DNA of 64,000 bases from Granulicella arctica (GTDB lineage: Bacteria > Acidobacteriota > Terriglobia > Terriglobales > Acidobacteriaceae), in contig NZ_JACCCW010000002.1 of the NCBI RefSeq assembly GCF_013410065.1, positions 1,674,001-1,738,000 of the forward strand. The letters run 5' to 3'. Positions within the stretch are counted from its first letter, which is position 1. Each line of letters starts with the position of its first letter. The translations under genes and the position numbers were made by a program. The notes beneath the pieces were generated by a model. That model had not been told where the DNA came from, ran no database searches, and saw only the letters and a list, made by a program, of their open reading frames with translations. Of the stretch, positions 17,469 through 26,044 are shown piece by piece.

Positions 17469-17599
17469 TTTGTAACTACAAAAGCGGAGTTACGGTTTTG
17501 TAGTTACAAATGCACCATTCATGGTGCAAAAACGGCTCAAAACAGCCTGTAGCTACAAAAGCGTAACTCCGGTTTTGTAGCTACACTTTTGTAGTTACA
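17469..17599. repeat. Pair of inverted palindromic repeat units (REP/BIME-like)
   Basis: Unit 1: a perfect 15-base inverted repeat, TTTGTAACTACAAAA (17469-17483) with its complement at 17496-17510, loop GCGGAGTTACGG. Unit 2: a perfect 13-base inverted repeat, TGTAGCTACAAAA (17548-17560) with its complement at 17573-17585, loop GCGTAACTCCGG. The two loops are near reverse complements, so the units lie in opposite orientation. A further half-site TTTTGTAGTTACA sits at 17587-17599, and between the units TGCACCAT/ATGGTGCA forms another hairpin (17511-17528). The stretch lies between the operon's ATPase and the convergent envelope gene and could also stop transcription from both sides. Confidence 0.85.
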
Positions 17600-17706
17600 T
17601 TTAACGAGCGGCGAAAAGAGACCCTCTTTCGGCGACACATTTTGTCAAGTTTTCGTTCTAGCAAGGATCATCCGCAAAGAAGTTTAGTCCCCCATGAAGA
17701 GAGGGA

Positions 17707-18708
17707 CTAGTTTCCGCTCTTCGAATTGCTCGTCATCTTGCGCAGGATAAACTCCTGTGCCAGCGCGTTCGTGATACGGCCACCCGTTGTAAGAAGAGCG
17801 CTGCTGAAGACCAGTCCTGCGCCGCGATCCTGCTTCGGATAGTAGAGGTTGGCGAGTGCTCCCGAGGCCAGGTCGCCTCCGACGCTGGAGTAGTTGAACT
17901 GCCAGTTGCCGTTGTCTCCCTTGGCCACGAACGGGGCGGAGATCGCGTGGAGGGCACGCGATTTTTTCGTGCCTGTTCCCTGATAGAAGTAGCGAGGGTC
18001 CTGATGCAGGAGCGAGGGCAGGATGGCGCCGCCGATCAGGATGTCCGAGGCGCCGTTGGCGTAGGCAGCACCGAAGCGCTCACCGTAGCCCTTCGCGCCT
18101 TGAACGTAGCTGGGCTTGCTTGCCGATGCCTGATTGATGCCGGCGATGAAGCCTGCACCGGCAAAGCTCACGACATCCGTAGCGGCGCGGAAGGCGAGTT
18201 GATACTTCAGCTTCGTCGTAAGCGGCACGAACTGCTGATCGTATACGACATAGAAGTTAGGAATGACGCCGAAGACGCGCTGCTTCTCTTCGGCCTTGAC
18301 CTGCTCAAGGGCGATCTGTTCGGAGAAGACTGCGTTCACCGTTGTCTCGACGGCTCCGACCGTCAGCTTGATGTCTGTCATCTCCAGTAGCTGGCCGGGA
18401 GTAAGGGTAACAGCGGGCGAGGTCCAGTCTGCAAAGCCTTTTGCACGAATGGTGAGGTGATAGGAGGCTGCCGGACGGAGACCATTGAGGGCGAACGCTC
18501 CGCTATCGTTTGCAACGGCGGTGCGGTGATCACTGGAAGCAGGTCCATCCACGACGATGGTGGCTCCGGGCACAGCGGCGTTGTCGACATCGGTCACGAT
18601 ACCGGTGATGCTTGCTGACTGCGGTGTTGGTGCGAGGATTTCCTCACAGGGTGTTGCGATTGAAGATAGACAAAGAACAAAGAGGCAGAGGGCTTGTTTG
18701 ATGGGCAT
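17707..18708 (-). CDS. Exported protein with carboxypeptidase-regulatory-like domain
   Basis: A 333-residue protein with a signal peptide (about 1-22). Residues about 30-115 form an immunoglobulin-like carboxypeptidase regulatory domain (SITGIVTDVDNAAVPGATIV and 'AFALNGLRPAASYHLTIRAKGF'). The rest (130-330) is an uncharacterised part with Gly/Ala-rich segments that could be membrane-associated beta or helical hairpins. Proteins of this type are very numerous in Acidobacteriota and sit in the envelope; the function is unknown. The ATG at 18708 is chosen for the signal peptide; the frame extends 36 codons further without a convincing start. Confidence 0.75.
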   Translation of the reverse strand: MPIKQALCLFVLCLSSIATPCEEILAPTPQSASITGIVTDVDNAAVPGATIVVDGPASSDHRTAVANDSGAFALNGLRPAASYHLTIRAKGFADWTSPAVTLTPGQLLEMTDIKLTVGAVETTVNAVFSEQIALEQVKAEEKQRVFGVIPNFYVVYDQQFVPLTTKLKYQLAFRAATDVVSFAGAGFIAGINQASASKPSYVQGAKGYGERFGAAYANGASDILIGGAILPSLLHQDPRYFYQGTGTKKSRALHAISAPFVAKGDNGNWQFNYSSVGGDLASGALANLYYPKQDRGAGLVFSSALLTTGGRITNALAQEFILRKMTSNSKSGN

Positions 18709-18861
18709 AGTCAGCGATGATGCTCTGTCGTTTAGACGTTTTAGAGAGCACCAACGGTTCAGACATTGACTATCTAAATAAAAAATCGTTTCGCGAGATG
18801 TGCCGCTAGATTCCATGTGGACAAGCCGTGCGGCTACTACCCATTCACTCTGCGGTGAAGC

Positions 18862-20415
18862 CTATCTTGTCCACTCGGAAAGATTTTCTACAGAGATTAT
18901 TTTGTTTTTCATGATTTCGTTCAGGAGCTGACGCGTCTTCAATGCTTCAAAGGACGCATCGATACGCGCAGGCTTCACTTGATGCGGTAGTTTGACGATA
19001 TAAGCGGGGCGGTCATCGAACTGTCCGCCGTGGCTGGCGAGTTGATCTTCGGGAGTCCAGCCTTCCGATGGGAGCCAAAGGAGTTGCGTGCGCCAGGAGT
19101 GATCTCCCATGACGATGATGGCGGAGTTGTCCCACTCTCCGTTTTGTTCAAGAAGTTCACGGACATGAGCTAGATATCGGTCGGCAAGTGCGAGATTGTC
19201 GATATAACTTCTGTGGTCTGTAGAGAAATGGCCGGTTTCGCGGTTGTAGATTCCAAGCGGATGAGGAACCGGCATGTGCAGGAGGATGAAGTCAAGAGAG
19301 CTATCTCGAAGCATGGAGTCAGCAGCCTGAGAGAGTTCGCGGAAGTCTTCGATGTGAAATCCGTCTTGCTCTTTGTTGAGCCTTCGAAAAGGCGCCATCA
19401 TATTTTTTTGCGCAGAAAATCTCGAATTCATATGATTGTTCAGCTGTTCGCTGAATACCCAGAAGCAGCTATCTAAAACGCCTGGCAAAATGCGGCAGTA
19501 AGGGTTAAACCAGCCAACGATACCAGTGCTGTATCCTGCGTCCAACGCATCCTGAAAGATGGTCTGGTGCTGATCAAAGTTTCGCCAGGAACCTGAAGGG
19601 GAGTGCATAGAAAGCTGCCCCGAAGCGGAGCTACGAATACTATCTACAGGCTGGCCCGTTATCAGGGACGGTAGAACTTTTTCAGTCTTGATTTCAGCCG
19701 GAATGACATGAGTAAAGATGGTTGACTGCGCTGCGAGTTGATCGAATGCGGGGAGCTTCAGATTGGGGAAGCGCTGCTCGTATACCTGTTGATACGAGAG
19801 TTCATCCAAAAGGATCCAGACTATACGTGTTCGCGGAGTGCCATTGATAGCTGCATGGTGAAGATGGTGAGCGACGGTGCAGCGATTTAAACCGCGCGCC
19901 TGTCGTGCAAACCAGAAGAGCTGACCGAGCACGAGAATACCAATGATCGCACCAAAACAGGACATGGTGATCACCAGTCGCCGGACGCGCTCGAAGTATG
20001 TCTGAAGAATCCGTCTCCAGCGTGTAAGTAATAAGAAGATTGCGATGAGTGACGCCGCAAGCAGAAGCCAACTGGCCCAGTAGGGGAGCCCTATGCCGCA
20101 GATGATGGCGATGTTCTTCAACATGATCCATGGGAGTAGGAGAGGGATGCTTGTCCATAGATAGAGCTGGAATCGCCTGGATCGTTGTGCAAAGAGGAGC
20201 AGTAGCGTCAGCAGGAGCCAGCCTCCTAAAAAATCAAGGATGACGGGAACAAAGAGTGTAGAGGCGGGGCCGCTCCAGTGGTAGATAGGATTGTGATCCG
20301 GAGCGACCAGGGGGCTGACGACCCACAGGAGGGAGATTGTCGTGATGCCGAGGCCGACCGCAACCAGCTGAAGAAGAGCTTTTATCGGTTGATCGGGGCG
20401 AGAAGAAGTCTTCAT
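18862..20415 (-). CDS. Membrane-bound alkaline-phosphatase-superfamily (sulfatase-like) enzyme
   Basis: A 517-residue protein with four or five N-terminal transmembrane helices (about 15-165) and an extracytoplasmic sulfatase/phosphotransferase-like domain (about 195-500). A metal-binding Asp in WILLDELSY, a Thr in 'AEIKTEKVLPSLITG' at the nucleophile position, and VMGDHSW with Asp-His ligands support the superfamily. No Cys/Ser-x-Pro-x-Arg sulfatase motif is present, so it is more likely a phospho- or phosphoethanolamine-type transferase or hydrolase acting on envelope glycans. The ATG at 20415 is preferred to a TTG one codon earlier. A small 'YVDPGSG' membrane protein lies upstream on the same strand. 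Confidence 0.78.
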   Translation of the reverse strand: MKTSSRPDQPIKALLQLVAVGLGITTISLLWVVSPLVAPDHNPIYHWSGPASTLFVPVILDFLGGWLLLTLLLLFAQRSRRFQLYLWTSIPLLLPWIMLKNIAIICGIGLPYWASWLLLAASLIAIFLLLTRWRRILQTYFERVRRLVITMSCFGAIIGILVLGQLFWFARQARGLNRCTVAHHLHHAAINGTPRTRIVWILLDELSYQQVYEQRFPNLKLPAFDQLAAQSTIFTHVIPAEIKTEKVLPSLITGQPVDSIRSSASGQLSMHSPSGSWRNFDQHQTIFQDALDAGYSTGIVGWFNPYCRILPGVLDSCFWVFSEQLNNHMNSRFSAQKNMMAPFRRLNKEQDGFHIEDFRELSQAADSMLRDSSLDFILLHMPVPHPLGIYNRETGHFSTDHRSYIDNLALADRYLAHVRELLEQNGEWDNSAIIVMGDHSWRTQLLWLPSEGWTPEDQLASHGGQFDDRPAYIVKLPHQVKPARIDASFEALKTRQLLNEIMKNKIISVENLSEWTR

Positions 20416-20554
20416 CAAATCAGCGTGGTTCTCTGCGACCGCGAGATCGCCGTATCGACGTCCCTAGTTTCTAACTATCGTGTGACTTCGTCGGCGAATG
20501 AAGTCACGTGGATGCAGGCATTGTTGGAGAAGGGCCAGAAGAACGCACTTCTAT

Positions 20555-20785
20555 TTATTCTGAGTTTGCTTCTGAGCGCGTTTCTTTCACTGTGGAGCGG
20601 GTGATCAGAGACTTGAGGCGTTTTCGGCAGAAGAAGAGAGCACCGGTGAAGAGAGCACTCAGACTTTGCAAGAGAAGGAGACCTGAACCTGGATCGACGT
20701 ATGCGTACGCCCGGTGCTCGCAGGCAACGCTCAGGGTAAAAGCAATTGCACAGGTGACAGCAAAATATCTCAGCTTTAAAGTCAT
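20555..20785 (-). CDS. Small 'YVDPGSG' membrane protein
   Basis: A 76-residue protein with an N-terminal signal-like helix (residues 1-27, ending RAYA), the motif YVDPGSGLLLLQ, a second helix (about 30-50) and a basic tail (CRKRLKSLITRS). Small proteins with a Y-x-D-P-G-(S/T)-G motif are often found next to glycan or sulfatase-like genes, and here too it precedes the sulfatase-like enzyme by about 140 bases. ATG at 20785 is chosen because AGGAA lies 5 bases upstream. The function is unknown. Confidence 0.7.
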   Translation of the reverse strand: MTLKLRYFAVTCAIAFTLSVACEHRAYAYVDPGSGLLLLQSLSALFTGALFFCRKRLKSLITRSTVKETRSEANSE

Positions 20786-20991
20786 GCATTTCCTGTAATG
20801 GAGAATTAGGTCGAAACCTTCCAAACAAGGAAGACACCTTTTTTACAAAAAAGTTTTGCAAAAAAAAAATGTTTCGTATTTCTCGGCCGGATTTGTCATT
20901 CTTCCGCGGCCTGATCTCTGTCGCCCCCTTGCTCTGGTTGCAGGAGGGTAACGCTAAACCGGAGGTCCAATAGCTATGAGGAGACGGGACA

Positions 20992-21849
20992 CTACCGCTC
21001 GCCCCACTTTAGTTTGGAGCGGAGGACGTTGAAGAGGCCGTTGGGCTGGTGGCGGAGGAGGCGGACGCTGTACTGCGAGCGGTGGCAGTGGATGTGATCG
21101 CCGAGGTAGAGCTCGACTGCCTCCTGTCCATCGACGGTGAGGTAGGTCTCATTGGGGACGCCGACGACGTGGACGGTGACGGTGGACTCGCCGGGGACGA
21201 CGATGGGGCGGATGGTGAGCAGGTGCGGGCAGATGGGCGTGACGACCATGGCGTTAACGCTGGGCATCATGATGGGGCCGTTGGCGGCGAGGTTGTAGGC
21301 TGTCGACCCGGTAGGGGTGGAGACGATGATGCCGTCTGCGCGGAAGGTGGCGACGAACTGCTGGTCGATCTCGACGGAGAAGTCGGCCATGCGGGCGATG
21401 GTTCCCTTGGCGATGACGACGTCGTTGAGGGCGTCCCACTCCTGATAGATTTTGCCGTCGCGATGGAGCTCGGTGTGCATCATGGCGCGGATGTCGATGG
21501 CGGCGGCGTTCTCGCACCAGGCCTGGAGAGTGTTGTAGATGTCGCTGAGCGGGGTCTCGGTGAGGAAGCCGAGGGAGCCTAGGTTGACGGAGAGGATGGG
21601 CGTCTCGGTGCGGGCAAAGGCGCGGGCCGCGGCGAGGAGCGTGCCGTCTCCGCCGAAGACGATGACAAGGTTGGGCTGGTGCAGAGGCAGGGCCGGGCGC
21701 TCGAAGCCACGCTCGCCTTCGAGATAGGCTGCGCTGTCGAGGTCGAGTACGTAGCCGTAGTCGTGGTCCTTCAGCCATGAGACGAGCTCGGGTAGGATGG
21801 AGGCGAGTTCGGGCTTCTGCGGCTTCGAGATGATGGCAGCTAGGAGCAT
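20992..21849 (-). CDS. nadK: NAD kinase
   Basis: A 285-residue NAD kinase, which phosphorylates NAD to NADP. The FGGDGTLLAAAR motif, the NLGSLGFLTE motif and TPTGSTAYNLAANGP are all present, which are the GGDGT and NE/D-type family signatures. The length is normal for the ATP-dependent family. It stands alone, about 100 bases from the LysR gene. Confidence 0.95.
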   Translation of the reverse strand: MLLAAIISKPQKPELASILPELVSWLKDHDYGYVLDLDSAAYLEGERGFERPALPLHQPNLVIVFGGDGTLLAAARAFARTETPILSVNLGSLGFLTETPLSDIYNTLQAWCENAAAIDIRAMMHTELHRDGKIYQEWDALNDVVIAKGTIARMADFSVEIDQQFVATFRADGIIVSTPTGSTAYNLAANGPIMMPSVNAMVVTPICPHLLTIRPIVVPGESTVTVHVVGVPNETYLTVDGQEAVELYLGDHIHCHRSQYSVRLLRHQPNGLFNVLRSKLKWGER

Positions 21850-21953
21850 TGATCTCTAGTGTAACGGGTTGCGTGGGTGCAAAGGCTTGAGAATTTCGAC
21901 GGATGGAGTTGAGTTGTGCATGCCGTTTCAAAATGGCTCTTCATCCGTGGTCT

Positions 21954-22853
21954 TTACCTAGGCTTCCGTGACTTCTTTCCGGTCATGGTTGGCAATTGCC
22001 GGGAGACGGCCTCGCTTACGATGGCGTATAGCCGTTCGACACCGGCGCTCATGACTTTCTGCTGGGTATGGAGGGTCACGGGGAACGAACTTAGTTTGGG
22101 AAGGTCGAACATTGCCTTATCCCAGACAAGTTTCGCGGGCAGTCCGAGAGAGCTTCGTACTGTGATGCCCAGACCTCCGATGGCGGAGGCCCACAGGCCA
22201 GCCAGACTGGGGCTTACTGCGGCGATACGCCAGGGCACACCTGCCTGATCGAGCTTGAGAATCGCTTCTTTACGGAAGGCGCATTGAGGGCCGAGAAGGA
22301 CGAGGGGAAGCTGTTGGCCTTCTCGCTTCGCGAACTCCTGTCCTGCTATCCAAACCAGCTCTATGTTTCCGAGGACCTGTGCGGTTGGGCGATCCGCCTG
22401 TCCCACGGCGAGGGCCAGGTCCAATTGGTCTTTCTCGATCGCTTCTACGAGTGCGGCGTTGCCCTCGATGCGGACCTCCATCTGCACCAGAGGATAGAGC
22501 TTGGTGAACTGCGAGAGCACGGTGGGCAGGACGGTATCGGCGAAGTCCTGCGAGAAGCCGAGCCTTATGGTGCCGGCCAGCGACGCGCCTTGGACCGTGT
22601 CCAGCAGCTCATCGTTGAGGGCAAGCATCTTGCGTCCGTAGCGAAGCACGATCTCTCCGGCCTCGGTGAGCGCTATCCCTCTGCCTTGTTTGCGAAAGAG
22701 GGTTGCGCCGGCGTCCTCCTGGAGCTTTTTCATCTGAAGGCTGATAGCGGATGGAGTGCGTCCGAGACGAGATGCCGCTTGGCCATAGCCGCCGAGATCA
22801 CTGGCGACGATCAGGGTGCGTAAGGTATCGAGGTCGAAGTTCACCAGATTCAT
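21954..22853 (-). CDS. LysR-family transcriptional regulator
   Basis: A 299-residue LysR regulator. An N-terminal winged helix-turn-helix (residues about 6-65, AASRLGRTPSAISLQMKKLQE) is followed by a substrate-binding domain (about 92-290). It is divergent from the lipocalin-like gene at 22985 with about 130 bases between, the usual arrangement in which a LysR protein controls the neighbour and itself. The inducer cannot be deduced. Confidence 0.9.
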   Translation of the reverse strand: MNLVNFDLDTLRTLIVASDLGGYGQAASRLGRTPSAISLQMKKLQEDAGATLFRKQGRGIALTEAGEIVLRYGRKMLALNDELLDTVQGASLAGTIRLGFSQDFADTVLPTVLSQFTKLYPLVQMEVRIEGNAALVEAIEKDQLDLALAVGQADRPTAQVLGNIELVWIAGQEFAKREGQQLPLVLLGPQCAFRKEAILKLDQAGVPWRIAAVSPSLAGLWASAIGGLGITVRSSLGLPAKLVWDKAMFDLPKLSSFPVTLHTQQKVMSAGVERLYAIVSEAVSRQLPTMTGKKSRKPR

Positions 22854-22984
22854 TGTTTAGAGAATCTCACCTGTTTCATAAAAATTACGAACTTGTACCC
22901 GATGTTTCTCAACTATAGCTTGAAACTCATGGTGCTTTCGCAATGGAATGTTGTGGTGAGCGATCAAAGATCAGGAGAGTATCC

Positions 22985-23524
22985 ATGAACCGTCGGACCA
23001 GGAAGATAGCAGTTGCATGGGGTGTTTTGTTATTTGCATTTCTTATGACCATTCCACCCCTTGAACTGGTGGCACAGGCTGCTATGCCGCCTGCTGCTGT
23101 GATGGGTTCGTCGCTGGTGGGAATTTGGACACTTACGGCGGCGGATAATCTTCTGCCGGATGGAACTCGCGTCCATGCGTATGGAGAAGATCCGCGAGGG
23201 ATTTTGGTGTTTGGAGCGGATGGTCGATATACGGTCCAGATCTTCCGGTCGGATCGGGCGAAGTTTTCCTCTGGCGATAAAGCCCACGGGACGCCGGAAG
23301 AGTACAGGAATGCTACGGTTGCTATTAGCTGCCACTTTGGCCGCTATAGTGTCGATCCAGCGAAGGGGACGATCACCTTCCACATCGAGCGTGCGTCGTT
23401 TCCGAACTGGGATGGTGCTACGCAGACGCGGCCGTTCACTCTTGAGGGCGATGATTTGAGTTGGCGCGTGCCTGCTACGCCCGATGGAAGTGTTCCGATC
23501 TCAGCGTGGCGCCGCGCTCGCTGA
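22985..23524 (+). CDS. Exported lipocalin-like domain protein
   Basis: A 179-residue protein with a signal sequence (about 1-33) and a Lipocalin_5-type barrel: 'LVGIWTLTAADNLLPDGTRV', 'GILVFGADGRYTVQIFR' and the C-terminal LEGDDLSW. Such proteins are predicted to bind small hydrophobic ligands, and they are often regulated by neighbouring regulators. The ATG at 22985 has AGGAG eight bases upstream. It is divergent from the LysR gene, its probable controller. Confidence 0.8.
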   Translation: MNRRTRKIAVAWGVLLFAFLMTIPPLELVAQAAMPPAAVMGSSLVGIWTLTAADNLLPDGTRVHAYGEDPRGILVFGADGRYTVQIFRSDRAKFSSGDKAHGTPEEYRNATVAISCHFGRYSVDPAKGTITFHIERASFPNWDGATQTRPFTLEGDDLSWRVPATPDGSVPISAWRRAR

Positions 23525-23543
23525 TCGGGGTGCGAGGCGGCTT

Positions 23544-23960
23544 CTAAAAATCTGTCCAGAAACTAGATGATTCGACGGATAGCTGGTGTGCGAAGGCTAT
23601 GTGGATCATGGATTCGGCTGATTTGTGGGATATTTCGTAGTCTTTGGCGAGACGTCTGGACCAATTGAGCCAAGCGAAGGTACGTTCGACGATCCAGCGT
23701 TTGGGCAGCATCTGAAAGCCTTTTTTGTCGCTGCGTTTGATCACCCTGGCGGTGTCGCTGAACATCTTCTTGGCTCAATCGATCAAGATTCCCGTGTAGC
23801 CGCCATCGACAAAGATAGTCGTGATGGGGGTGAATTGGCAGGACAGCCGCAGCAGTAAAGCTCACGCCGCGACCCGGTCCTGGATACCGGCCGAATGCAC
23901 AACAGCCGCCAATATAATTCCTTGCGTATTGGTGGAGAACCGCAGGCCGCACGATTCTTC
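23544..23960 (-). pseudogene. Broken IS5-type transposase (C-terminal part)
   Basis: One reading frame on the minus strand encodes the last third of an IS5-group DDE transposase: 'LAAVVHSAGIQDR', then 'TTIFVDGGYTG' (catalytic-Asp region), then '[24 protein letters not shown]' split here at the usual DDE-Glu end. The frame is interrupted by two in-frame TGA codons: 23862-23864 (after IQDRVAA, where an Arg codon is expected) and 23775-23777 (after GILID, where Trp is expected). The N-terminal two thirds are missing, and no terminal inverted repeats were seen. The remnant ends about 100 bases before the lipase gene. Confidence 0.85.
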
Positions 23961-24060
23961 GCCTACTAGCGAAAAATTGACTTGAGCTTTACCCCCGCTT
24001 GGCGGTAGCATTCCGCCCACGTACCTCACATTCCACCTATTGTAGTAGGGAGGCATTTTA

Positions 24061-24957
24061 ATGAGTGATACCCTCGACCCCGCCAAGGCAGCTTTATACG
24101 GCCAGTTCGTTGCAGCCGTCACCTCCATATACAAAGCAGACAGCAGTAGTCTGAGTCCGGACCCCCAAAAATTCATTCCTACCGGCTGGGAGCTCGCCGC
24201 CTGGATCGACATGTCGGACTTCCTCTTACAGAGCGAGACTCCGGCGTTCTACGGCATCGTCGCTCAAGAGATCGTCAACCCCGACAACCGCATCATCGCC
24301 ATCCGAGGCACAGAAGGCAAAGTTGAGTGGCTCGACGACGCCACCTCCATCTTCCAGGTGCCGTTCAAGCAGGTGCCCTCCGCTGGCAAGGTGGCCCTCG
24401 GCTTCGACAAGATCTACTCCACGCTGCAGGTCGTACCCGTGCCGGATACCACATCTGGCTCCACCGCTGCCGTTGAGCCTGAGCTCACCGGATCCTTCGC
24501 CGAGCAGCTCGACCAGCTCGCCGTCCGCAGCGAGATCAAGCGCGGCGTCGTACGCGAATTTGCCGCAGGCCGTACCCGCCCCGAACGTCCCACTGTGGTC
24601 ACCGGTCACAGCCTCGGCTCCGCGCTCGCCACGCTCTTTGTCCTCGAGAACAGCGTTACGCAAAGTTTCGACATCTCGGTGCTCAGCACCCTGGCTTCGC
24701 CAAAGGTTGGCGACCTCGCGTTCAAGCAGATCTTCGATGCCCTGCCGATTACCTCCTGGCGCATTGTCAACACCCAGGACGCTATCCCCAAACTCCCACT
24801 GACTATCGGCAACCTCGATTTCGAGCATGTCGAAGTAGCCTACAGCTTCGACGCAACGCCCTTTGCAAAGCAGAATATCGGCTGCAATCACAGTATCGAC
24901 ACCTATCTGCACTGGCTCGATAACAGCCATCAGGTGACTACTGAATGCGCCCCTTAG
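24061..24957 (+). CDS. Class 3 lipase-like alpha/beta hydrolase
   Basis: A 298-residue alpha/beta hydrolase of the class 3 lipase group. The nucleophile elbow VVTGHSLGSALA, the oxyanion-side IIAIRGTEGKVEW with the RGT motif typical of class 3 lipases, and a late His in 'GCNHSIDTYLHW' complete a plausible Ser-Asp-His triad (Asp in NTQDAIPKLP). No signal peptide is seen, so it may be cytoplasmic or released by lysis. GGGAGG lies 8 bases before the ATG. It stands alone next to a decayed IS element. Confidence 0.87.
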   Translation: MSDTLDPAKAALYGQFVAAVTSIYKADSSSLSPDPQKFIPTGWELAAWIDMSDFLLQSETPAFYGIVAQEIVNPDNRIIAIRGTEGKVEWLDDATSIFQVPFKQVPSAGKVALGFDKIYSTLQVVPVPDTTSGSTAAVEPELTGSFAEQLDQLAVRSEIKRGVVREFAAGRTRPERPTVVTGHSLGSALATLFVLENSVTQSFDISVLSTLASPKVGDLAFKQIFDALPITSWRIVNTQDAIPKLPLTIGNLDFEHVEVAYSFDATPFAKQNIGCNHSIDTYLHWLDNSHQVTTECAP

Positions 24958-25018
24958 CATTTTTACGAATCGAGCGACGTGGCTCTTTCAGGGAACCTCT
25001 GAGATTTTTAACGGGTTC

Positions 25019-25789
25019 TCAGGGTGTCTGCTGGCCGAAGCGGGCGTGGAGGAGGTACTCGTGGTTGCCCTCCATGCCTCGGATGGGAGAGTCGATGATG
25101 TCGGTGTGGGTTCCGCCGAGGGCGAGGACGGCGTCGTGGACGCGGTCGATGGCGAGCTGACGGGCGGCCTGCTCGCGGACGATGCCTCCTTTGCCGACAT
25201 GTTCGCGGCCTGCCTCGAACTGAGGCTTGACGAGGATGATGGCGTGGCCTGGCCACGTTTCACCTTCTGCGACTAATGCGGCTAAGACGGCGGGGAGGAC
25301 GAGGGTGGCGGAGATGAAGGAGACGTCCATCGCGAGGAGGGTGATGGGCGCGGGGGCGTTGGGAATGAGTTCGCCGGGGGTGAGGAGCCGGGCGTTGCAG
25401 CGTTCGCGGAGGGTGACGCGGGGATCGCTGCGGAGCTTCTCGGCGATCTGTCCGTAGCCGGTGTCTACGGCGAGGACGGAGGCGGCTCCGTGCTGGAGGA
25501 AGCAGTCGGTGAAGCCTCCGGTGGAGGCGCCGACGTCGATGCAGGCGAGGCCGGTGGGGTCGATGGACCAGTGCGATAGAGCTCGCTCGAGCTTGAGGCC
25601 ACCGCGGCTGACGTAGCGGAGGTCGTCGCCCATGACGCGGATGGTGGCATCGGGTGGAATGGGGGTGCCGGATTTGTCGATGCGTTGCTCATCGACGAGG
25701 ACGCGGCCAGCGAGGATAAGAGCCTGGGCGCGTTCGCGTGAGGCGGCAAAGCCCTGATCCACGAGCATCTTGTCGAGTCGTACTTTCAT
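25019..25789 (-). CDS. tlyA: TlyA-family rRNA 2'-O-methyltransferase/hemolysin-like
   Basis: A 256-residue protein with an N-terminal S4 RNA-binding domain (residues 1-60, RLDKMLVDQGFAASRERAQ) and an FtsJ-like methyltransferase domain. SAM motif DVGASTGGFTDC and the catalytic Lys/Asp region 'AMDVSFIS' and LVKPQFE are visible. Family knowledge: TlyA methylates riboses in 16S and/or 23S rRNA and is often annotated as hemolysin. The ATG at 25789 is preferred; the frame extends 17 codons upstream through a less likely start. Confidence 0.9.
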   Translation of the reverse strand: MKVRLDKMLVDQGFAASRERAQALILAGRVLVDEQRIDKSGTPIPPDATIRVMGDDLRYVSRGGLKLERALSHWSIDPTGLACIDVGASTGGFTDCFLQHGAASVLAVDTGYGQIAEKLRSDPRVTLRERCNARLLTPGELIPNAPAPITLLAMDVSFISATLVLPAVLAALVAEGETWPGHAIILVKPQFEAGREHVGKGGIVREQAARQLAIDRVHDAVLALGGTHTDIIDSPIRGMEGNHEYLLHARFGQQTP

Positions 25790-25982
25790 CTTAAAAACTT
25801 TCCGGGACTGTGTGGATGTCGCTTTTGATCTGCGCCCCACGGTCGAGGGTATAACGGATATAGGCGAGAGATGAGATAACGTACACTGGCTGTCGATGCA
25901 CCGTTACCGGTTCCTATGTAACGAAGGATACCGAAGCAATGTTACTAAGCCTAAACCGTGCAACACCGTGCTTAAAGGTTAC

Positions 25983-25996
25983 TAGATTGCAATCTA
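25983..25996. promoter_or_regulatory. Perfect 14-base palindrome upstream of the sigma-factor gene
   Basis: TAGATTGCAATCTA is self-complementary. It lies 49 bases before the chosen sigma-factor start and is a candidate operator or regulator site. No partner regulator is adjacent. Confidence 0.4.
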
Positions 25997-26044
25997 ATCC
26001 GTCAGTGGGTGCGTTTTATGTATAGGGATACGGGAGTACTGAAT

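Noticed and set aside
21049..21582. A 177-residue Gly/Asp/Val-rich frame antisense to nadK
   Set aside because: nadK motifs are unmistakable on the other strand; the composition here is that of a shadow frame.
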